Shown here: piece by piece, positions 10,669 to 18,956 of the stretch
Position numbering within the stretch: position 1 is the first letter of the stretch
Layout of the letters: each line of letters opens with the position of its first letter
Origin: Pelosinus baikalensis
GTDB lineage: Bacteria > Bacillota > Negativicutes > DSM-13327
Assembly (NCBI RefSeq): GCF_020819555.1
Contig: NZ_JAJHJB010000007.1
Location: forward strand, 62,001 to 126,000
Length of the DNA stretch: 64,000 bases
Reading direction: 5' to 3'
The notes under the pieces: model-generated
Databases searched by the model: none
Seen by the model: only the letters and a program-made list of their open reading frames with translations
Told to the model about the DNA's origin: nothing
Translations under genes and position numbers: made by a program

Positions 10669-10698
10669 ATTATACCATATGGTATTCTATGTGGTCAA
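10669..10698 (-). promoter_or_regulatory. SigA-type promoter for the metB-metC operon (left copy)
   Basis: Mirror of 17533-17562: TTGACC, 18 bases, TATAAT. Confidence 0.75.
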
Positions 10699-10767
10699 TA
10701 TTCCATTTACACTTTTAATGCCTTTTAGCGATTTTAGTTTTAATTTTGTTAATCAACTCAGCGAATA

Positions 10768-10819
10768 AAACATATAAAACGAATTGAACCACAAAGACGC
10801 AAAGGACACAAAGGGGTCT
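10768..10819. repeat. Dispersed intergenic repeat, CACAAAG family (left copy)
   Basis: Contains AACCACAAAGACGCAAAGG and a following ACACAAAGG. Mirror of 17412-17463, and related to units near 42996 and 63195. Confidence 0.6.
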
Positions 10820-10833
10820 ATATACTTTCTTGA

Positions 10834-11715
10834 CTAGGAACAGAAAACTTCAATCTTTCTGGGTAGTATCGTAACGCTAAGAGGCAGCTTGGGACCCAGT
10901 TCTCCATCTAAGTCGCTTTCTACTTCTTCAGCACATTCTATATAAATAGTTTCCGCCTGTAGACAAGTAACATATTTACTATTACAGTGAATACCTTTTA
11001 AAAAGCTAATAAACAAACTCATTAATTCAGGCAGATTACACTTTTTCACAATAAGTACGTCCAATTTTCCATCATCAATTTTAGCATGAGGTACCAAATT
11101 AGGAAATCCGCCAACAGTACCACTATTCATTATTAAAAATAAAAAAATATCTTCCTCAATGATTTGCTGTTCTGTAATAATTCGCATTTTTAATGCTTTA
11201 AAATTAGGTAATTCTCCAAGTCCCTTTAAATAATATGCAATTTTCCCCAACGTGTTTTTCAGCATACTATCTGCATTATGAGCTACTGATGTCATCAATC
11301 CAGCACTAGCAACATTGAAAAAGTATTCATCATTGACTTTACCTACATCAATTCTCTTACGCTGTCCCTTTGTAATTGTCTCTACACAAGTATCAATATT
11401 TTTATCTAACTGCAAATACGCTGCAAAATCGTTAGATGTACCACTTGGAATAATACCTAGGGGCAGGTCTATTTCCTGTCTGAGCATATTATTTATTACA
11501 CTATGGATGGTACCATCCCCACCGGATACGATAATACCATCTACAGCAATTTCTTTTACCAGCATGATAAAAGCATCACTCTCTTGCTCATTGCTAACCC
11601 TGAGGGGAATTATGATACAATCTTCTTTTTGAAAAGCCTCAATTACATTGTCCAATTTAAATTTAAAACTAGCATCACCTGATATTGGATTATATACAAG
11701 GATAAATTTTCGCAA
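10834..11715 (-). CDS. YegS/DgkB-type lipid kinase (left copy)
   Basis: Mirror of 16516-17397, where it is described. Confidence 0.85.
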   Translation of the reverse strand: MRKFILVYNPISGDASFKFKLDNVIEAFQKEDCIIIPLRVSNEQESDAFIMLVKEIAVDGIIVSGGDGTIHSVINNMLRQEIDLPLGIIPSGTSNDFAAYLQLDKNIDTCVETITKGQRKRIDVGKVNDEYFFNVASAGLMTSVAHNADSMLKNTLGKIAYYLKGLGELPNFKALKMRIITEQQIIEEDIFLFLIMNSGTVGGFPNLVPHAKIDDGKLDVLIVKKCNLPELMSLFISFLKGIHCNSKYVTCLQAETIYIECAEEVESDLDGELGPKLPLSVTILPRKIEVFCS

Positions 11716-11809
11716 TATGATTCCTCCTCCTTGCCCCAATCACTACTATGTATAATAGGATTCATACCTTATTATTGTAATTCATTCTTCAGTAGAAAGT
11801 CTACAACAA

Positions 11810-11860
11810 TTATCCGATAACTAAATTATTTGAACGACCTAGCCCAGCAATCATAATCAT
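11810..11860 (-). CDS. Possible 16-residue peptide (left copy)
   Basis: Mirror of 16371-16421. It is supported only by a GGAGG 8 bases before the ATG. Confidence 0.2.
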   Translation of the reverse strand: MIMIAGLGRSNNLVIG

Positions 11861-11970
11861 CTGTAAAATCCTCCAAATCCCTCTCATCCTAATCCAATTG
11901 TAGATATTTCCTGTTTACATAATACATATTCTCTAGTATCATTATTCTAGTCAGTAACGTTGCCAGTTGA

Positions 11971-11992
11971 TTAATAATTTAGAGATTATTAA
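11971..11992. promoter_or_regulatory. Inverted repeat upstream of NlpC/P60 gene (left copy)
   Basis: TTAATAAT and ATTATTAA are separated by 6 bases, about 50 bases before the NlpC/P60 start. The shape suits an operator, but no specific regulator is recognised. Confidence 0.4.
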
Positions 11993-12042
11993 CTCCTGAA
12001 GCCGTTTCTAACAAATCGTACATTGGACTAGGAGGTCATTAT

Positions 12043-12702
12043 ATGAAGAAATATTGTATGCCTATCATACTTCTTATCCTTTTCACCTTTTCTTTTACAC
12101 TGATCATGCCTACAACGCTTGCTATGGCGGCTTCGCCTTTGAATACAGTCACGCAAACATCCTCTTCAAATTCAAAGAACAGCAGTTCTTCCTTTAATCT
12201 TCTTAATGTTCTAATTGGCATGTTATTAGGAAATTTATTAGGAAAGAACAATACATCTGAAAATCCTAACGTTAACATTAAGCCAGTGCCATTTCAAGGA
12301 ACGGATAGCAATTCAACAACTAGTTCCTCAAAAGGAGATGCAATTATTGCTACCGCGAAAACCTATATGGGAGTTCCTTATGTTTTTGGCGGAGAATCTC
12401 CCACTTCAGGACTTGACTGTTCTAGCTTTACACAACTTGTTATGAAGAAAAATGGAATTACCCTTCCTCGGACAGCAGCCGAACAATACAATCAAGGTAC
12501 TGCTGTAGATAAAGAGGATTTACAAATTGGTGACTTAGTATTTTTCACCACCTATAAACCTGGAGCATCTCATGTAGGGTTTTATATGGGTGATCAACAA
12601 TTTATTCACGCAAGTTCGGCAGCGAAACAAGTAACGATCAGCTCTTTAGATGAGGCTTATTACACTGAACATTATATCGGATCACGCCGCTATATTAAGT
12701 AA
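12043..12702 (+). CDS. NlpC/P60 peptidoglycan endopeptidase (left copy)
   Basis: Mirror of 15529-16188. ATG 12043 follows GGAGG with an 8-base spacing. Confidence 0.92.
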   Translation: MKKYCMPIILLILFTFSFTLIMPTTLAMAASPLNTVTQTSSSNSKNSSSSFNLLNVLIGMLLGNLLGKNNTSENPNVNIKPVPFQGTDSNSTTSSSKGDAIIATAKTYMGVPYVFGGESPTSGLDCSSFTQLVMKKNGITLPRTAAEQYNQGTAVDKEDLQIGDLVFFTTYKPGASHVGFYMGDQQFIHASSAAKQVTISSLDEAYYTEHYIGSRRYIK

Positions 12703-12715
12703 GACAAACCCTCAA

Positions 12716-12760
12716 AGTAAATTCCGTACCACATAAACATGGTGCGGAATTTACTTTTTC
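12716..12760. terminator. Terminator between NlpC/P60 and FMN-binding genes (left copy)
   Basis: AGTAAATTCCG-type arms pair around an 8-base loop (one G-U pair), followed by TTTTT. It sits in the convergent gap. Confidence 0.88.
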
Positions 12761-12820
12761 ATTTAACAGCGATTTGGCTAGGAACTCTGTTGCCTTTTGC
12801 CATAGGTGTCTTCCAAGACA

Positions 12821-13291
12821 TTACACTTTATAACCTCTTTTTTTGCCGGTATAATGGTCCATTGTTATTTTGTACACAACTGTTTGATCTTTTGCTTTTT
12901 CAATATAAACATCACCTTCGGGCACAAAGTTAATACTATATTTCTGTACAAAACCTTTCAGGATTTTTCCCTTTTCGTCCTTTTCTTCTACTCTACTGAC
13001 CGTCCCAAATACGACCACACTTTCATAATCAGTAGAAAACTGTTCTGGCACAACATTCGTTCTTCCCACCACAGTAAAACATATTTTAGAATTCAAAGCA
13101 ATATTTTCTAATTTATGACCGTCCAAAGCACAATGAAAATAGATATAATTGTTACTAACTACATAGTTTAGCGGTATCGCATAAGGCTGTCCATCACGAT
13201 CAACAGTCGCTAAAATACCATAACTGCTTTGAGATAGGAGATCATAGGCTTCTCCCTGTTCCATTTTTCGATCCTTTCTTCGCATATCCAT
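12821..13291 (-). CDS. FMN-binding split-barrel protein (left copy)
   Basis: Mirror of 14940-15410, where it is described. Confidence 0.82.
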   Translation of the reverse strand: MDMRRKDRKMEQGEAYDLLSQSSYGILATVDRDGQPYAIPLNYVVSNNYIYFHCALDGHKLENIALNSKICFTVVGRTNVVPEQFSTDYESVVVFGTVSRVEEKDEKGKILKGFVQKYSINFVPEGDVYIEKAKDQTVVYKITMDHYTGKKRGYKV

Positions 13292-13364
13292 TATGCTTAT
13301 CACCCCAAAAATTTTATTTATCTAACTTTCCTTTATAAAGGCGAGACGGAAGAGCAGAGTAAGA

Positions 13365-13985
13365 TCAACGATCCGATGGTAACTCTTCTTTTACATCACT
13401 AACTAATAAATAGACTCCACCTTTATGAGGAATTAGAGGATGCTCTTGTATATCAATATGTTTTACGATTCTAAAACCATTGCGTTCATAGGTTCTTCTA
13501 GCAACAGTATTATCAGCCATAACCATTAAACTCAATTGGCTGTATCCATTCTCTCGCGCTCTTTGTTTTGTTAATGTAATCAGCTTACTGCCGATACCCG
13601 TACCGCGGAATTCTTCATCTACATAGATAGAATCTAAGAACCAGCTATTATCTACCTTTGAATTATAAAACTCTTTTAAAACTTCTAGTCGATCACTAGG
13701 GAAAAAACTTCTGGTACTATCAGTAATGCCATGGAATTTAGATGAATAGGAATAAACAATTCCTATGATATCACCTTGATACTCTGCAACCGTTGCATTT
13801 TCATAAGAATCAGTACCTTGTTTCTCTTCTATCGACTTTCCCATCACTTCGGTTCTTGTATGTGGACCTAATAAATCGTGAAAGAGAAATTCCATAATTC
13901 CACCTGAGGCACGATCGATTCCTTCAGCAATTTTTAAACTATCCTCCAGCTTTCCTGTGCGATATAATATTTCTTCCATAATCAC
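13365..13985 (-). CDS. GNAT N-acetyltransferase (left copy)
   Basis: Mirror of 14246-14866. Only about 130 bases separate its start from the palindrome axis. Confidence 0.85.
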   Translation of the reverse strand: MIMEEILYRTGKLEDSLKIAEGIDRASGGIMEFLFHDLLGPHTRTEVMGKSIEEKQGTDSYENATVAEYQGDIIGIVYSYSSKFHGITDSTRSFFPSDRLEVLKEFYNSKVDNSWFLDSIYVDEEFRGTGIGSKLITLTKQRARENGYSQLSLMVMADNTVARRTYERNGFRIVKHIDIQEHPLIPHKGGVYLLVSDVKEELPSDR

Positions 13986-14089
13986 ATATCTCTCCAATCT
14001 AGAATAGTATCATACTTCTATAAGAATTCATAAAGAAGCCCAATATCCATTATTATATTGGATATCATTATACAATATTTTGATAATAC

Positions 14090-14141
14090 AAGAAAGAGGC
14101 ATTTGGCAGCTCGCTAGCGAGCTGCCAAATGCCTCTTTCTT
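14090..14141. repeat. Palindrome centre, possible natural terminator hairpin
   Basis: The axis falls inside CTAG, flanked by GGCAGCTCG and CGAGCTGCC, then by AAGAGGCATTT-type arms ending in a TCTTTCTT tract. As a stand-alone element this would be a good intrinsic terminator with a CTAG loop. A natural hairpin of this kind can make a k-mer assembler or a copying polymerase turn back on its own strand. Confidence 0.6.
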
Positions 14142-14245
14142 GTATTATCAAAATATTGTATAATGATATCCAATATAATAATGGATATTGGGCTTCTTTA
14201 TGAATTCTTATAGAAGTATGATACTATTCTAGATTGGAGAGATAT

Positions 14246-14866
14246 GTGATTATGGAAGAAATATTATATCGCACAGGAAAGCTGGAGGATAGTTTAAAAA
14301 TTGCTGAAGGAATCGATCGTGCCTCAGGTGGAATTATGGAATTTCTCTTTCACGATTTATTAGGTCCACATACAAGAACCGAAGTGATGGGAAAGTCGAT
14401 AGAAGAGAAACAAGGTACTGATTCTTATGAAAATGCAACGGTTGCAGAGTATCAAGGTGATATCATAGGAATTGTTTATTCCTATTCATCTAAATTCCAT
14501 GGCATTACTGATAGTACCAGAAGTTTTTTCCCTAGTGATCGACTAGAAGTTTTAAAAGAGTTTTATAATTCAAAGGTAGATAATAGCTGGTTCTTAGATT
14601 CTATCTATGTAGATGAAGAATTCCGCGGTACGGGTATCGGCAGTAAGCTGATTACATTAACAAAACAAAGAGCGCGAGAGAATGGATACAGCCAATTGAG
14701 TTTAATGGTTATGGCTGATAATACTGTTGCTAGAAGAACCTATGAACGCAATGGTTTTAGAATCGTAAAACATATTGATATACAAGAGCATCCTCTAATT
14801 CCTCATAAAGGTGGAGTCTATTTATTAGTTAGTGATGTAAAAGAAGAGTTACCATCGGATCGTTGA
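14246..14866 (+). CDS. GNAT-family N-acetyltransferase
   Basis: A protein of about 206 residues. The C-terminal half carries the acetyl-CoA fold: SIYVDEEFRGTGIGSKL supplies the R/Q-x-x-G-x-G/A loop, and ADNTVARRTYERNGF is the typical strand-helix ending. The substrate cannot be read from the sequence; the first 100 residues are not recognised. GTG 14246 is preferred because GGAGA lies about 5 bases before it, while a TTG further upstream overlaps that site and the next ATG is too distant. It lies beside an FMN-binding gene and next to the palindrome axis, so its true upstream neighbour is unknown. Confidence 0.85.
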   Translation: MIMEEILYRTGKLEDSLKIAEGIDRASGGIMEFLFHDLLGPHTRTEVMGKSIEEKQGTDSYENATVAEYQGDIIGIVYSYSSKFHGITDSTRSFFPSDRLEVLKEFYNSKVDNSWFLDSIYVDEEFRGTGIGSKLITLTKQRARENGYSQLSLMVMADNTVARRTYERNGFRIVKHIDIQEHPLIPHKGGVYLLVSDVKEELPSDR

Positions 14867-14939
14867 TCTTACTCTGCTCTTCCGTCTCGCCTTTATAAAG
14901 GAAAGTTAGATAAATAAAATTTTTGGGGTGATAAGCATA

Positions 14940-15410
14940 ATGGATATGCGAAGAAAGGATCGAAAAATGGAACAGGGAGAAGCCTATGATCTCCTATCTC
15001 AAAGCAGTTATGGTATTTTAGCGACTGTTGATCGTGATGGACAGCCTTATGCGATACCGCTAAACTATGTAGTTAGTAACAATTATATCTATTTTCATTG
15101 TGCTTTGGACGGTCATAAATTAGAAAATATTGCTTTGAATTCTAAAATATGTTTTACTGTGGTGGGAAGAACGAATGTTGTGCCAGAACAGTTTTCTACT
15201 GATTATGAAAGTGTGGTCGTATTTGGGACGGTCAGTAGAGTAGAAGAAAAGGACGAAAAGGGAAAAATCCTGAAAGGTTTTGTACAGAAATATAGTATTA
15301 ACTTTGTGCCCGAAGGTGATGTTTATATTGAAAAAGCAAAAGATCAAACAGTTGTGTACAAAATAACAATGGACCATTATACCGGCAAAAAAAGAGGTTA
15401 TAAAGTGTAA
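14940..15410 (+). CDS. Pyridoxamine 5'-phosphate oxidase-like FMN-binding protein (NimA-like)
   Basis: A protein of about 156 residues. LLSQSSYGILATVDRDGQPY followed by AIPLNYVV is the opening of the FMN-binding split barrel, and FHCALDGHKLENI resembles the NimA/flavin-reductase branch. Members bind FMN or haem and reduce small molecules such as nitro-compounds; the actual substrate here is unknown. ATG 14940 is favoured because GGGGTGAT precedes it by about 8 bases; GTG 14928 lies inside that site. It is co-oriented with the GNAT gene 73 bases upstream and convergent with NlpC/P60. Confidence 0.82.
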   Translation: MDMRRKDRKMEQGEAYDLLSQSSYGILATVDRDGQPYAIPLNYVVSNNYIYFHCALDGHKLENIALNSKICFTVVGRTNVVPEQFSTDYESVVVFGTVSRVEEKDEKGKILKGFVQKYSINFVPEGDVYIEKAKDQTVVYKITMDHYTGKKRGYKV

Positions 15411-15470
15411 TGTCTTGGAAGACACCTATGGCAAAAGGCAACAGAGTTCCTAGCCAAATCGCTGTTAAAT

Positions 15471-15515
15471 GAAAAAGTAAATTCCGCACCATGTTTATGT
15501 GGTACGGAATTTACT
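15471..15515. terminator. Terminator between FMN-binding and NlpC/P60 genes
   Basis: A 15-bp stem around an 8-base loop, with A-run and T-run flanks, lies between two convergent genes. Mirror of 12716-12760. Confidence 0.88.
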
Positions 15516-15528
15516 TTGAGGGTTTGTC

Positions 15529-16188
15529 TTACTTAATATAGCGGCGTGATCCGATATAATGTTCAGTGTAATAAGCCTCATCTAAAGAGCTGATCGTTAC
15601 TTGTTTCGCTGCCGAACTTGCGTGAATAAATTGTTGATCACCCATATAAAACCCTACATGAGATGCTCCAGGTTTATAGGTGGTGAAAAATACTAAGTCA
15701 CCAATTTGTAAATCCTCTTTATCTACAGCAGTACCTTGATTGTATTGTTCGGCTGCTGTCCGAGGAAGGGTAATTCCATTTTTCTTCATAACAAGTTGTG
15801 TAAAGCTAGAACAGTCAAGTCCTGAAGTGGGAGATTCTCCGCCAAAAACATAAGGAACTCCCATATAGGTTTTCGCGGTAGCAATAATTGCATCTCCTTT
15901 TGAGGAACTAGTTGTTGAATTGCTATCCGTTCCTTGAAATGGCACTGGCTTAATGTTAACGTTAGGATTTTCAGATGTATTGTTCTTTCCTAATAAATTT
16001 CCTAATAACATGCCAATTAGAACATTAAGAAGATTAAAGGAAGAACTGCTGTTCTTTGAATTTGAAGAGGATGTTTGCGTGACTGTATTCAAAGGCGAAG
16101 CCGCCATAGCAAGCGTTGTAGGCATGATCAGTGTAAAAGAAAAGGTGAAAAGGATAAGAAGTATGATAGGCATACAATATTTCTTCAT
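15529..16188 (-). CDS. Secreted NlpC/P60 peptidoglycan endopeptidase
   Basis: A 219-residue protein with an N-terminal signal peptide (basic start, hydrophobic core, AMAA-type cleavage near residue 29), a Ser/Asn-rich linker containing a short hydrophobic stretch (residues 51-68), and a C-terminal NlpC/P60 domain. The catalytic triad is visible: Cys126 in LDCSS, His177 in SHVGFY and His189 in FIHASS. Members cut gamma-D-Glu to diamino-acid bonds in cell-wall peptides. The hydrophobic segment before the domain is unusual and might hold it at the membrane. It is a single gene, divergent from the lipid kinase, with an inverted repeat in the shared upstream region. Confidence 0.92.
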   Translation of the reverse strand: MKKYCMPIILLILFTFSFTLIMPTTLAMAASPLNTVTQTSSSNSKNSSSSFNLLNVLIGMLLGNLLGKNNTSENPNVNIKPVPFQGTDSNSTTSSSKGDAIIATAKTYMGVPYVFGGESPTSGLDCSSFTQLVMKKNGITLPRTAAEQYNQGTAVDKEDLQIGDLVFFTTYKPGASHVGFYMGDQQFIHASSAAKQVTISSLDEAYYTEHYIGSRRYIK

Positions 16189-16238
16189 ATAATGACCTCC
16201 TAGTCCAATGTACGATTTGTTAGAAACGGCTTCAGGAG

Positions 16239-16260
16239 TTAATAATCTCTAAATTATTAA
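16239..16260. promoter_or_regulatory. Inverted repeat upstream of the NlpC/P60 gene
   Basis: TTAATAAT, 6 bases, ATTATTAA. It lies in the 300-base divergent region between NlpC/P60 and the lipid kinase, which otherwise shows only a possible short peptide frame. Confidence 0.4.
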
Positions 16261-16370
16261 TCAACTGGCAACGTTACTGACTAGAATAATGATACTAGAG
16301 AATATGTATTATGTAAACAGGAAATATCTACAATTGGATTAGGATGAGAGGGATTTGGAGGATTTTACAG

Positions 16371-16421
16371 ATGATTATGATTGCTGGGCTAGGTCGTTCA
16401 AATAATTTAGTTATCGGATAA
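16371..16421 (+). CDS. Possible 16-residue peptide before the lipid kinase
   Basis: ATG 16371 is 8 bases after GGAGG and opens a 16-codon frame (MIMIAGLGRSNNLVIG). In-frame codons extend upstream to another ATG at 16344 with a poorer site. It could be a leader peptide or chance. Confidence 0.22.
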   Translation: MIMIAGLGRSNNLVIG

Positions 16422-16515
16422 TTGTTGTAGACTTTCTACTGAAGAATGAATTACAATAATAAGGTATGAATCCTATTATACATAGTAGTGATTGGGGCAA
16501 GGAGGAGGAATCATA

Positions 16516-17397
16516 TTGCGAAAATTTATCCTTGTATATAATCCAATATCAGGTGATGCTAGTTTTAAATTTAAATTGGACAATGTAATTGAGGCTTTTC
16601 AAAAAGAAGATTGTATCATAATTCCCCTCAGGGTTAGCAATGAGCAAGAGAGTGATGCTTTTATCATGCTGGTAAAAGAAATTGCTGTAGATGGTATTAT
16701 CGTATCCGGTGGGGATGGTACCATCCATAGTGTAATAAATAATATGCTCAGACAGGAAATAGACCTGCCCCTAGGTATTATTCCAAGTGGTACATCTAAC
16801 GATTTTGCAGCGTATTTGCAGTTAGATAAAAATATTGATACTTGTGTAGAGACAATTACAAAGGGACAGCGTAAGAGAATTGATGTAGGTAAAGTCAATG
16901 ATGAATACTTTTTCAATGTTGCTAGTGCTGGATTGATGACATCAGTAGCTCATAATGCAGATAGTATGCTGAAAAACACGTTGGGGAAAATTGCATATTA
17001 TTTAAAGGGACTTGGAGAATTACCTAATTTTAAAGCATTAAAAATGCGAATTATTACAGAACAGCAAATCATTGAGGAAGATATTTTTTTATTTTTAATA
17101 ATGAATAGTGGTACTGTTGGCGGATTTCCTAATTTGGTACCTCATGCTAAAATTGATGATGGAAAATTGGACGTACTTATTGTGAAAAAGTGTAATCTGC
17201 CTGAATTAATGAGTTTGTTTATTAGCTTTTTAAAAGGTATTCACTGTAATAGTAAATATGTTACTTGTCTACAGGCGGAAACTATTTATATAGAATGTGC
17301 TGAAGAAGTAGAAAGCGACTTAGATGGAGAACTGGGTCCCAAGCTGCCTCTTAGCGTTACGATACTACCCAGAAAGATTGAAGTTTTCTGTTCCTAG
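16516..17397 (+). CDS. Diacylglycerol kinase-family lipid kinase (YegS/DgkB/BmrU type)
   Basis: A protein of about 293 residues, typical for the family. The N-terminal catalytic domain opens with ILVYNPISG and carries the nucleotide-binding GGDGT at residues 65-69, followed by LGIIPSGTSNDFA; the C-terminal beta-sandwich includes PNLVPHAKIDDGKLDV. The family phosphorylates diacylglycerol or related lipids at the inner membrane face; the lipid here is inferred only. TTG 16516 is chosen because GGAGGAGG lies just upstream. The frame opening at TTG 16492 would put this site inside the gene. Confidence 0.86.
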   Translation: MRKFILVYNPISGDASFKFKLDNVIEAFQKEDCIIIPLRVSNEQESDAFIMLVKEIAVDGIIVSGGDGTIHSVINNMLRQEIDLPLGIIPSGTSNDFAAYLQLDKNIDTCVETITKGQRKRIDVGKVNDEYFFNVASAGLMTSVAHNADSMLKNTLGKIAYYLKGLGELPNFKALKMRIITEQQIIEEDIFLFLIMNSGTVGGFPNLVPHAKIDDGKLDVLIVKKCNLPELMSLFISFLKGIHCNSKYVTCLQAETIYIECAEEVESDLDGELGPKLPLSVTILPRKIEVFCS

Positions 17398-17411
17398 TCA
17401 AGAAAGTATAT

Positions 17412-17463
17412 AGACCCCTTTGTGTCCTTTGCGTCTTTGTGGTTCAATTCGTTTTATATGTTT
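17412..17463. repeat. Dispersed intergenic repeat, CTTTGTGGTTC family
   Basis: It reads CCCTTTGTGTCCTTTGCG then TCTTTGTGGTTC and ends in TTTATATGTTTT. The same words recur near 43060-43092 and 63231-63261. It lies in the gap between the lipid kinase and the SAM operon. Confidence 0.6.
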
Positions 17464-17532
17464 TATTCGCTGAGTTGATTAACAAAATTAAAACTAAAAT
17501 CGCTAAAAGGCATTAAAAGTGTAAATGGAATA

Positions 17533-17562
17533 TTGACCACATAGAATACCATATGGTATAAT
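17533..17562 (+). promoter_or_regulatory. SigA-type promoter of the metB-metC operon
   Basis: TTGACC (17533-17538), an 18-base spacer and TATAAT (17557-17562). Transcription would begin just before the riboswitch P1 helix. Confidence 0.78.
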
Positions 17563-17577
17563 CTTAAAAATGAATAA

Positions 17578-17683
17578 GCTCTTATCGAGAGTGGTCGAGG
17601 GACTGGCCCGATGACACCCAGCAACCGGCAGTAATGCAGTGGTGCTAATTCCAGCAGGATGAGAATCCTGACAGATAAGAGGA
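17578..17683 (+). promoter_or_regulatory. SAM-I (S-box) riboswitch upstream of metB-metC
   Basis: Conserved S-box segments appear in order: P1 strand CTCTTATC, then GAGGGACTGGCCCGATGA and CCAGCAACCGGC, then GGTGCTAATTCC, then the closing P1 strand GATAAGAG. Binding of S-adenosylmethionine stabilises P1. The closing P1 strand GATAAGAGG can otherwise pair with CCTCTT of the terminator at 17697-17733, giving a standard off-switch: high SAM leads to termination before the first gene. Confidence 0.96.
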
Positions 17684-17696
17684 AGATGGTTGCTTT

Positions 17697-17733
17697 AAAT
17701 AAACCTCTTTCCTCGGAAAGGGGTTTATTTAAT
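17697..17733 (+). terminator. SAM-controlled intrinsic terminator
   Basis: AAATAAACCTCTTTCC pairs with GGAAAGGGGTTTATTT through one G-T pair, followed by a T-rich tail. It lies between the aptamer and the ribosome-binding site. Confidence 0.9.
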
Positions 17734-17763
17734 TTAAAAAAAATAAAGATTCAGGAGGTATTT

Positions 17764-18900
17764 ATGAAACAAAATTCAAAAATTGTGCATATTGGGGTCT
17801 GTACAGATGAAAAAACGGGAGCAATAAGCACTCCTGTATATCAATCAGCAACGTTTCGTCATCCCGCTCTTGGTGAGAGCACGGGGTTTGATTATACTCG
17901 TAGCCAGAACCCAACAAGAAAAGTATTAGAAGAAGGGATTGCTACACTGGAAAATGGTGCAGTCGGTTTGGCATTTGCTTCGGGGATGGCTGCGATTACG
18001 GCTATATTAATGTTGTATAAGACCGGAGATCACTTGGTGGTTGTAGAAGACTGCTATGGTGGTACATATCGGGTCATTGATAAAATATTTAGTAATTTTG
18101 GCTTAACAGTAAGTTTTGTAGATGGCAGTAACATAGAAGAAGTTGCACAGAGTATTACACCTGCTACTAAAGCAATATTGGTAGAAACACCTACCAATCC
18201 GTTAATGAAGATTGTCGATATTCGTGCTATTGTAAAATTAGTCAAAGGAAACAATATTCAAGTTATCGTTGATAATACGTTCTTAACACCATATTTTCAA
18301 CGTCCCTTAGATTTGGGAGCTGATGTGGTAATTCACAGTGGCAGTAAGTATTTAGCGGGTCATAACGACTTGGTCTGCGGATTAGTTGTTGCTCGGGATG
18401 CCGATTTAGGTGCCTCGATACGTTACATCCAAAATTCAACAGGAGGAATTTTGGGACCTAATGATAGTTGGCTATTGATTCGCAGTATGAAAACATTGGC
18501 ATTGCGGATGGAAAAGCATAATGAAAACTCGCAAACTATTGCGCAGTGGCTGACTCGTCATCCCAAAGTTGTTAAGGTGTACTACCCAGGATTAGCTGAT
18601 CATCAAGGCAAAGATATACATGATAGTCAATCATCTGGTTATGGCGGTATGCTGTCTTTTGTAGTAGATCATCCGGAAAGGGTTAAGCAAGTACTGCGTA
18701 AAGTACAAATGATTCGCTTTGCAGAAAGCCTTGGTGGAGTAGAATCTCTGATCACTTTACCGGCGGTTCAAACTCATGCTGACGTGCCGATTGAGGTTCG
18801 TGAACGTTTGGGAATATCCGATTGTTTATTACGCTTATCAATCGGAATTGAAGATGCCAATGATATCATTAATGACTTAGAACAAGCATTAGCAGATTAA
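17764..18900 (+). CDS. metB: Cystathionine gamma-synthase / O-acetylhomoserine sulfhydrylase (B. subtilis MetI type)
   Basis: A 378-residue PLP enzyme of the Cys/Met metabolism family. It carries GESTGFDYTRSQNPTR near the N-terminus, FASGMAAI, VVEDCYGGTYR, the Schiff-base Lys195 in HSGSKYLAGHNDL, and the C-terminal SLGGVES. GESTGFDY and the C-terminal half resemble B. subtilis MetI, which makes cystathionine (or homocysteine with sulfide) from O-acetylhomoserine. MetA at 57179 carries the residue for the acetyl route, which fits. ATG 17764 follows AGGAGG; a longer frame starting inside the riboswitch is rejected. It heads a SAM-regulated operon with metC and the DUF2292 gene. Confidence 0.9.
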   Translation: MKQNSKIVHIGVCTDEKTGAISTPVYQSATFRHPALGESTGFDYTRSQNPTRKVLEEGIATLENGAVGLAFASGMAAITAILMLYKTGDHLVVVEDCYGGTYRVIDKIFSNFGLTVSFVDGSNIEEVAQSITPATKAILVETPTNPLMKIVDIRAIVKLVKGNNIQVIVDNTFLTPYFQRPLDLGADVVIHSGSKYLAGHNDLVCGLVVARDADLGASIRYIQNSTGGILGPNDSWLLIRSMKTLALRMEKHNENSQTIAQWLTRHPKVVKVYYPGLADHQGKDIHDSQSSGYGGMLSFVVDHPERVKQVLRKVQMIRFAESLGGVESLITLPAVQTHADVPIEVRERLGISDCLLRLSIGIEDANDIINDLEQALAD

Positions 18901-18956
18901 AACCCATCGTTATAGAAAAAAAGTACTAGTCATAGAATCTTTAAGAGGTGAATAAG

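Noticed and set aside
17659..17763. 35-codon N-terminal extension of the cystathionine gamma-synthase frame
   Set aside because: It runs through the SAM riboswitch and its terminator; ATG 17764 with AGGAGG is the true start. The same applies to the left copy.
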